From contig CAMIFA010000040.1 in assembly GCA_946221495.1 (NCBI GenBank), positions 1-32,902 on the forward strand: a DNA stretch of 32,902 bases, read 5' to 3'. Positions 32,757-32,902 of the stretch are shown in pieces. Under the pieces are notes generated by a model, which was given only the letters and a program-made list of their open reading frames with translations, had not been told where the DNA came from and ran no database searches. This DNA comes from an uncultured cyanobacterium (GTDB lineage: Bacteria > Cyanobacteriota > Cyanobacteriia > Cyanobacteriales > Chroococcidiopsidaceae). The position numbers and the translations under genes were made by a program. Position 1 is the stretch's first letter; each line of letters opens with the position of its first letter.

Positions 32757-32902
32757 CAAGAACACGAAGGACACAAAGGAATAAGAGTTTAAGAGAGATT
32801 TTTGCGTTACTAGTGCGTAAGTCCTAATAGATTTAATGGTTATCGCTCAAGAACACGAAGGACACAAAGGAATAAGAGTTTAAGAGAGATTTTTGCGTTA
32901 CT
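32757..32902. repeat. 55-bp direct repeat with 91-bp period at the contig edge
   Basis: Two perfect 55-bp copies (32757-32811 and 32848-32902) lie 91 bases apart, with the 36-base spacer containing the right TTAGGACTTACGCA copy in inverse. The contig ends exactly at the last base of copy two. This is expected where a de Bruijn assembler stops at a node it cannot resolve, and suggests further units are collapsed. Confidence 0.95.
32814..32827 (-). repeat. TTAGGACTTACGCA repeat, right (inverse) copy
   Basis: Exact reverse complement of 29964-29977, lying in the spacer of the terminal direct repeat. Confidence 0.6.

Overview
The window is a chromosomal contig of a cyanobacterium. Two tiny photosystem genes are recognisable from their whole sequence (psbK and psaM). 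The HIP1 octamer GCGATCGC and its variants recur throughout both genes and gaps. Several genes belong to cyanobacterial families (TamB/Tic236-type protein, DUF3110, SePSK-type sugar kinase, tgt next to psbK). Short tandem heptamer repeats suggest a filamentous or Chroococcidiopsis-like lineage with a large genome, but the species cannot be fixed from this sequence. Both contig ends are technical rather than biological. The first 31 bases are an Illumina sequencing adapter, and the last 55 bases are the second perfect copy of a repeat, where assembly stopped.

Layout. 1-4.3 kb: a membrane ORF cut by the adapter, a small secreted protein, a Pro/Thr-rich exported protein, a DUF2267 protein and a transmembrane histidine kinase without a response regulator beside it. 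4.5-8.1 kb: a WecG/TagA/CpsF glycosyltransferase, a PhyH-type dioxygenase and a sulfotransferase with a 0.93-kb AT-rich gap; this may be a loose surface-polysaccharide or small-molecule tailoring neighbourhood. 8.2-8.85 kb: an NTF2/SnoaL-like gene and a following stretch with base and codon use unlike the surroundings, probably acquired. 8.85-17.1 kb: housekeeping genes (fused peptide ABC ATPase, folC, comF, cobS, tgt, psbK) mixed with conserved cyanobacterial hypotheticals. 17.2-17.75 kb: a decayed glutathione S-transferase gene not previously obvious as an ORF. 17.75-22.96 kb: a hypothetical gene, a TPR protein, a D-ribulokinase-like kinase, psaM, a small membrane protein and one sugar ABC permease without its partners. 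23-29.9 kb: a 1758-residue TamB/Tic236-type protein, a DUF3110 protein and murQ. 30.4-32.7 kb: a PAS-GGDEF-EAL protein with both c-di-GMP domains apparently intact.

The genes are mostly monocistronic and alternate in strand, so there is little operon structure. I found no CRISPR array, phage, intact insertion sequence, rRNA or tRNA, and no clear new defence or biosynthetic system. The most unusual material is non-coding. Two arrays of eight 8-bp units (ACAAGGGG type) each sit between convergent genes and each contain four consecutive GGGG runs, so they could form G-quadruplexes. There are also heptamer arrays, repeat-derived sequence inside the histidine kinase gene, and strong palindromes upstream of the small membrane protein.
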